Of a stretch of DNA of 7,833 nucleotides, positions 6,302 to 7,833 are shown piece after piece. A model generated the notes under the pieces. The model ran no database searches, had not been told where the DNA came from, and saw only the letters and a list, made by a program, of their open reading frames with translations. Numbering within the stretch: position 1 is the stretch's first letter; the number at the start of each line of letters is the position of its first letter. A program made the translations under genes and the position numbers. The DNA comes from RGIG2206 sp045648425 (GTDB lineage: Bacteria > Bacillota > Clostridia > Oscillospirales > Acutalibacteraceae): the NCBI GenBank assembly GCA_045648425.1, contig JAZRNV010000008.1:1-7833 (forward strand), written 5' to 3'.

Positions 6302-7447
6302 TTACATCAAGCTTCTGTAAATTGCCTCAATATCTTCAACGGTTACCTCACGGGGATTACCGGGGCGGCAGGCATCGTTATAAGCGTCAATAGAAAGCTG
6401 AGCAACGTCTTCCTCATTAACAATACCCTTCAAGCTGGTTACAATGCCAACATCCTCTGCCAGCTGACGAACGGCATCAACAGCGGCCTTACGATACTCC
6501 TCTTGAGTCATATCGTCTACACCCTTAACACCCATCGCGCGAGCGATTTCGCGGTACTTTTCACCGGTAAAGTCGGCGTTATAGGCCATAACTGCAGGAA
6601 GCAGGGTTGCGCAGGCCTTGCCGTGGGGCATATCGTAATAGGCCGAAAGGGTGTGAGCCATAGAGTGGTCAACACCAAGGCCTACGTTTGAGAAGCCCAT
6701 ACCTGCGATGTACTGACCTAAAGCCATGCCGTCGCGACCATCCTTTTCATTTTTTACGGCACCGCGCAGACTGCGACCGATAACCTCAATGGCCTTGATG
6801 TGGAACATATCGGAAAGCTCCCAAGCGCCCTTGGTGATATAGCCCTCAATTGCGTGGGTAAGGGCGTCCATACCGGTGGCAGCGGTCAAGGCGGCAGGCA
6901 TAGAAGCCATCATATCGGGGTCAACAACTGCCACAACGGGAATGTCGTGCACGTCAACACAAACAAACTTACGTTTTTTCTCAACATCGGTAATTACATA
7001 GTTGATGGTAACCTCTGCGGCTGTACCTGCAGTGGTGGGCACAGCAATGATGGGCACGCAGGGATTTTTGGTGGGTGCAACGCCTTCAAGAGAGCGAACG
7101 TCGGCAAACTCGGGGTTGGTGATTATAATACCGATGGCCTTGGCAGTATCCATAGCCGAGCCACCGCCTATTGCAACAATGCAGTCAGCACCGCTTGCCT
7201 TAAAGGCGGCAACACCGTTTTGCACATTTTCGATGGTGGGGTTGGCCTTAATATCGGAATAAACGGTGTAGGGTATGGAAGCTCCCTCCAAAATATCGGT
7301 CACCTTGGCGGCAATGCCAAATTTAATCAAGTCGGGATCGGTAGCCACAAAGACCTTTTTGAAGCCGCGGGCATTGATTTCGCCGGGGATGGCGCCTATG
7401 GCACCGGCGCCGTGATAAGAGGTTTCGTTCAGCACAAATTTGTTCAT
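6302..7447 (-). CDS. fucO: Iron-dependent alcohol dehydrogenase, lactaldehyde reductase type (381 aa)
   Basis: Group III iron-containing alcohol dehydrogenase, cytosolic. It closely resembles E. coli FucO as I recall it, over its whole length (NPEFADVRSLEG, PTTAGTAAEVTINYVITD, DALTHAIEGYIT, GMGFSNVGLG, YNADFTGEKYR). FucO reduces L-lactaldehyde to 1,2-propanediol with NADH during anaerobic fucose or rhamnose breakdown. Metal ligands are all present: D194, H198, H261, H275; H265 is also kept. The nucleotide-binding GGGS is at 94-97, and D37 in the first strand-turn region fits NAD preference. Length equals the family norm. The start at 7447 lies behind AAAAAAGGTG. No fucose or rhamnose genes are in the window, so the physiological substrate (lactaldehyde, glycolaldehyde or another short aldehyde) is inferred. 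Monocistronic by its own promoter and terminator. Confidence 0.93.
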   Translation of the reverse strand: MNKFVLNETSYHGAGAIGAIPGEINARGFKKVFVATDPDLIKFGIAAKVTDILEGASIPYTVYSDIKANPTIENVQNGVAAFKASGADCIVAIGGGSAMDTAKAIGIIITNPEFADVRSLEGVAPTKNPCVPIIAVPTTAGTAAEVTINYVITDVEKKRKFVCVDVHDIPVVAVVDPDMMASMPAALTAATGMDALTHAIEGYITKGAWELSDMFHIKAIEVIGRSLRGAVKNEKDGRDGMALGQYIAGMGFSNVGLGVDHSMAHTLSAYYDMPHGKACATLLPAVMAYNADFTGEKYREIARAMGVKGVDDMTQEEYRKAAVDAVRQLAEDVGIVTSLKGIVNEEDVAQLSIDAYNDACRPGNPREVTVEDIEAIYRSLM

Positions 7448-7499
7448 TTATAACACACCTTTTTTCATATTTTAAGAAAGAAAAAATCCTTCTGCTTTA

Positions 7500-7528
7500 A
7501 TTTTACAACATTAATTAAAAATGTTCAA
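7500..7528 (-). promoter_or_regulatory. Probable promoter of the fucO-like gene
   Basis: On the minus strand: -35 TTGAAC (7523-7528), 17-base spacer, -10 TAAAAT (7500-7505). The start is predicted near 7493, giving a leader of about 46 bases. The region is AT-rich, so alternatives exist; a second -35-like TTGTCA (7548-7553) has only a poor -10 at the right spacing. Confidence 0.5.
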
Positions 7529-7580
7529 TAGCAGATTGATAAAAAAATGACAAGTTTATAGAGGGAATAATGCGAATTAT

Positions 7581-7685
7581 AATGAATGTTGTTTGTCGAA
7601 ACGCTTGAAAGCGCTTCGACAATCCACTTTTTAAGCGGATATAGCAAAATTAAATTCTATGATTTAATTTTGCACAACATTCATT
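7581..7685. other. Cloverleaf-like structured element: outer stem enclosing three tiled hairpins
   Basis: A perfect 12-bp outer stem (7581-7592 with 7674-7685, AATGAATGTTGT and its complement) encloses three hairpins. Hairpin 1 is 7593-7622 (13 bp including one A-C mismatch, 7601/7614). Hairpin 2 is 7623-7639 (7 bp including one A-C mismatch, 7626/7636, loop TTT). Hairpin 3 is 7644-7673 (12 perfect bp, GCAAAATTAAAT, loop TCTATG). Only the four bases TATA (7640-7643) are outside stems and hairpin loops, so the parts tile the 105 bases almost without gaps. It is too large, with too long a closing stem, to be a tRNA. Both mismatches become U-G wobbles on the minus strand. It lies between two divergent promoters and contains no credible gene. 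It is either a structured RNA or a palindromic (MITE/REP-like) repeat; sequence alone does not decide. Confidence 0.6.
7606..7619. promoter_or_regulatory. cre-like site (possible CcpA binding), weak
   Basis: TGAAAGCGCTTCGA matches the catabolite-responsive element consensus TGNAANCGNTNNCA at every defined base but one (G for C at position 13). It falls in the apical part of hairpin 1, whose palindromic nature raises the chance of such a match. It lies about 80 bases upstream of the fucO -35, not an ideal repressor position. Confidence 0.25.
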
Positions 7686-7699
7686 GCAATGGATATGGA

Positions 7700-7762
7700 C
7701 AAATTTTCAAAGAAAATTTGCCGCAAAATCAAAGATTTTGTGTCGAAACAAGTTTGTTTCGA
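7700..7762. repeat. Three consecutive short hairpins
   Basis: 7700-7720: CAAATTTTC, loop AAA, and its complement (9 bp). 7724-7740: CAAAATC, loop AAA, and its complement (7 bp). 7743-7762: TCGAAACA, loop AGTT, and its complement (8 bp; 9 if the loop is tightened). Gaps between them are 3 and 2 bases. They continue the hairpin cluster at 7581-7685; the 9-mer TGTCGAAAC occurs in both parts (7594-7602 and 7741-7749), as does GCAAAAT (7644-7650 and 7723-7729). None has a U-tract, so they are not terminators. Confidence 0.7.
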
Positions 7763-7778
7763 ATAACCATAACCATTG

Positions 7779-7807
7779 TTGACACCATAATATTGATATG
7801 GTAAAAT
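7779..7807 (+). promoter_or_regulatory. Strong promoter with an inverted-repeat operator in its spacer, reading out of the window
   Basis: Consensus -35 TTGACA (7779-7784), 17-base spacer, -10 TAAAAT (7802-7807) with extended -10 TGG. The start is expected near 7814, so the gene lies beyond the right edge. Between and touching the two boxes is ACCATA (7784-7789) with its complement TATGGT (7797-7802), a 19-base interrupted palindrome well placed for a repressor. Two direct copies of AACCAT (7765-7770 and 7771-7776 region) lie just upstream. Confidence 0.75.
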
Positions 7808-7833
7808 ATAATCATAGCGAACAGCTAAATATT

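Noticed and set aside
6266..6691. A 141-codon plus-strand frame opposite the end of the alcohol dehydrogenase
   Set aside because: It begins inside the terminator stem and is antisense to conserved coding sequence.
6800..7453. A long plus-strand frame (217 codons) opposite the alcohol dehydrogenase
   Set aside because: It is a mirror of the strongly conserved fucO-like gene caused by its codon usage. It is rich in Gly, His and Asn, has no promoter or ribosome binding site, and resembles no family.
7555..7583. A plus-strand promoter, TTTATA-17-TATAAT, starting just before hairpin 1
   Set aside because: The -10 is perfect, but the -35 is weak and there is no TGn. In such AT-rich DNA the match is expected by chance, and the start would cut into the outer stem.
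7581..7685. tRNA or tmRNA
   Set aside because: The closing stem is 12 bp, there is no T-loop GTTCRA motif or CCA end, and arm sizes do not fit.
7581..7762. CRISPR array
   Set aside because: The repeated words are 7-9 bases, irregularly spaced and part of hairpins; there are no regular direct repeats or spacers.
7565..7766. GAATAA at 7565-7570 and 7761-7766 as target-site duplications flanking the hairpin cluster
   Set aside because: Six AT-rich bases can match by chance, and the inner ends show no terminal inverted repeats. It would need an empty site in a related strain to be taken seriously.
7586..7804. A 72-codon plus-strand reading frame across the hairpin cluster
   Set aside because: It runs through every hairpin arm, has no ribosome binding site, ends inside the strong promoter, and its low-complexity protein looks like translated palindromes.

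Overview
The window looks like a chromosomal segment of a Gram-positive anaerobe, most likely a gut-type clostridium (Oscillospiraceae/Ruminococcaceae-like). The reasons are the moderately GC-rich coding regions with very AT-rich spacers, AAAGGAG-type ribosome binding sites, extended -10 (TGn) promoters, strong stem-plus-U-tract terminators, and the gene types present. This is an inference from style and protein resemblance; no rRNA gene or taxonomic marker was compared.

Layout from left to right. (1) Positions 9-1440, minus strand: two tandem paralogous genes for small membrane proteins with an N-terminal zinc ribbon, two membrane segments and a conserved C-terminal domain. They share a perfect 40-base repeat over the ribosome binding site and first codons. 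(2) Positions 1441-1617: a divergent promoter region with two well-formed extended -10 promoters back to back and a perfect 22-base palindrome at the predicted start of the rightward transcript. (3) Positions 1618-4003, plus strand: a compact operon of a PLP-dependent aminotransferase, tryptophanyl-tRNA synthetase (trpS) and a 65-residue two-helix membrane protein, closed by a 19-bp hairpin terminator. (4) Positions 4124-6248: a near-consensus promoter and an elongation factor G-like paralogue whose GTPase motifs are partly altered. (5) A bidirectional terminator separates it from a convergent iron-type alcohol dehydrogenase closely resembling lactaldehyde reductase FucO (6302-7447, minus). 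(6) Positions 7448-7833: noncoding DNA holding the fucO promoter, a dense cluster of hairpins, and at the right edge a strong plus-strand promoter with an inverted repeat between its -35 and -10.

Most genes are housekeeping or metabolic and ordinary. The aminotransferase, trpS and the small membrane protein are probably co-transcribed and translationally coupled (overlap ATGATG, then a 2-base gap). The strongest unexplained signal is at 7581-7685. Here a 12-bp outer stem encloses three hairpins that tile the interior with only four unpaired linker bases, giving a cloverleaf-like fold. Three more hairpins follow to 7762. The only two mismatches in its core stems become U-G wobbles when read on the minus strand, which hints at a minus-strand RNA or a mobile palindromic repeat. 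The duplicated zinc-ribbon membrane proteins with their frozen 40-base repeat are the second point of interest.
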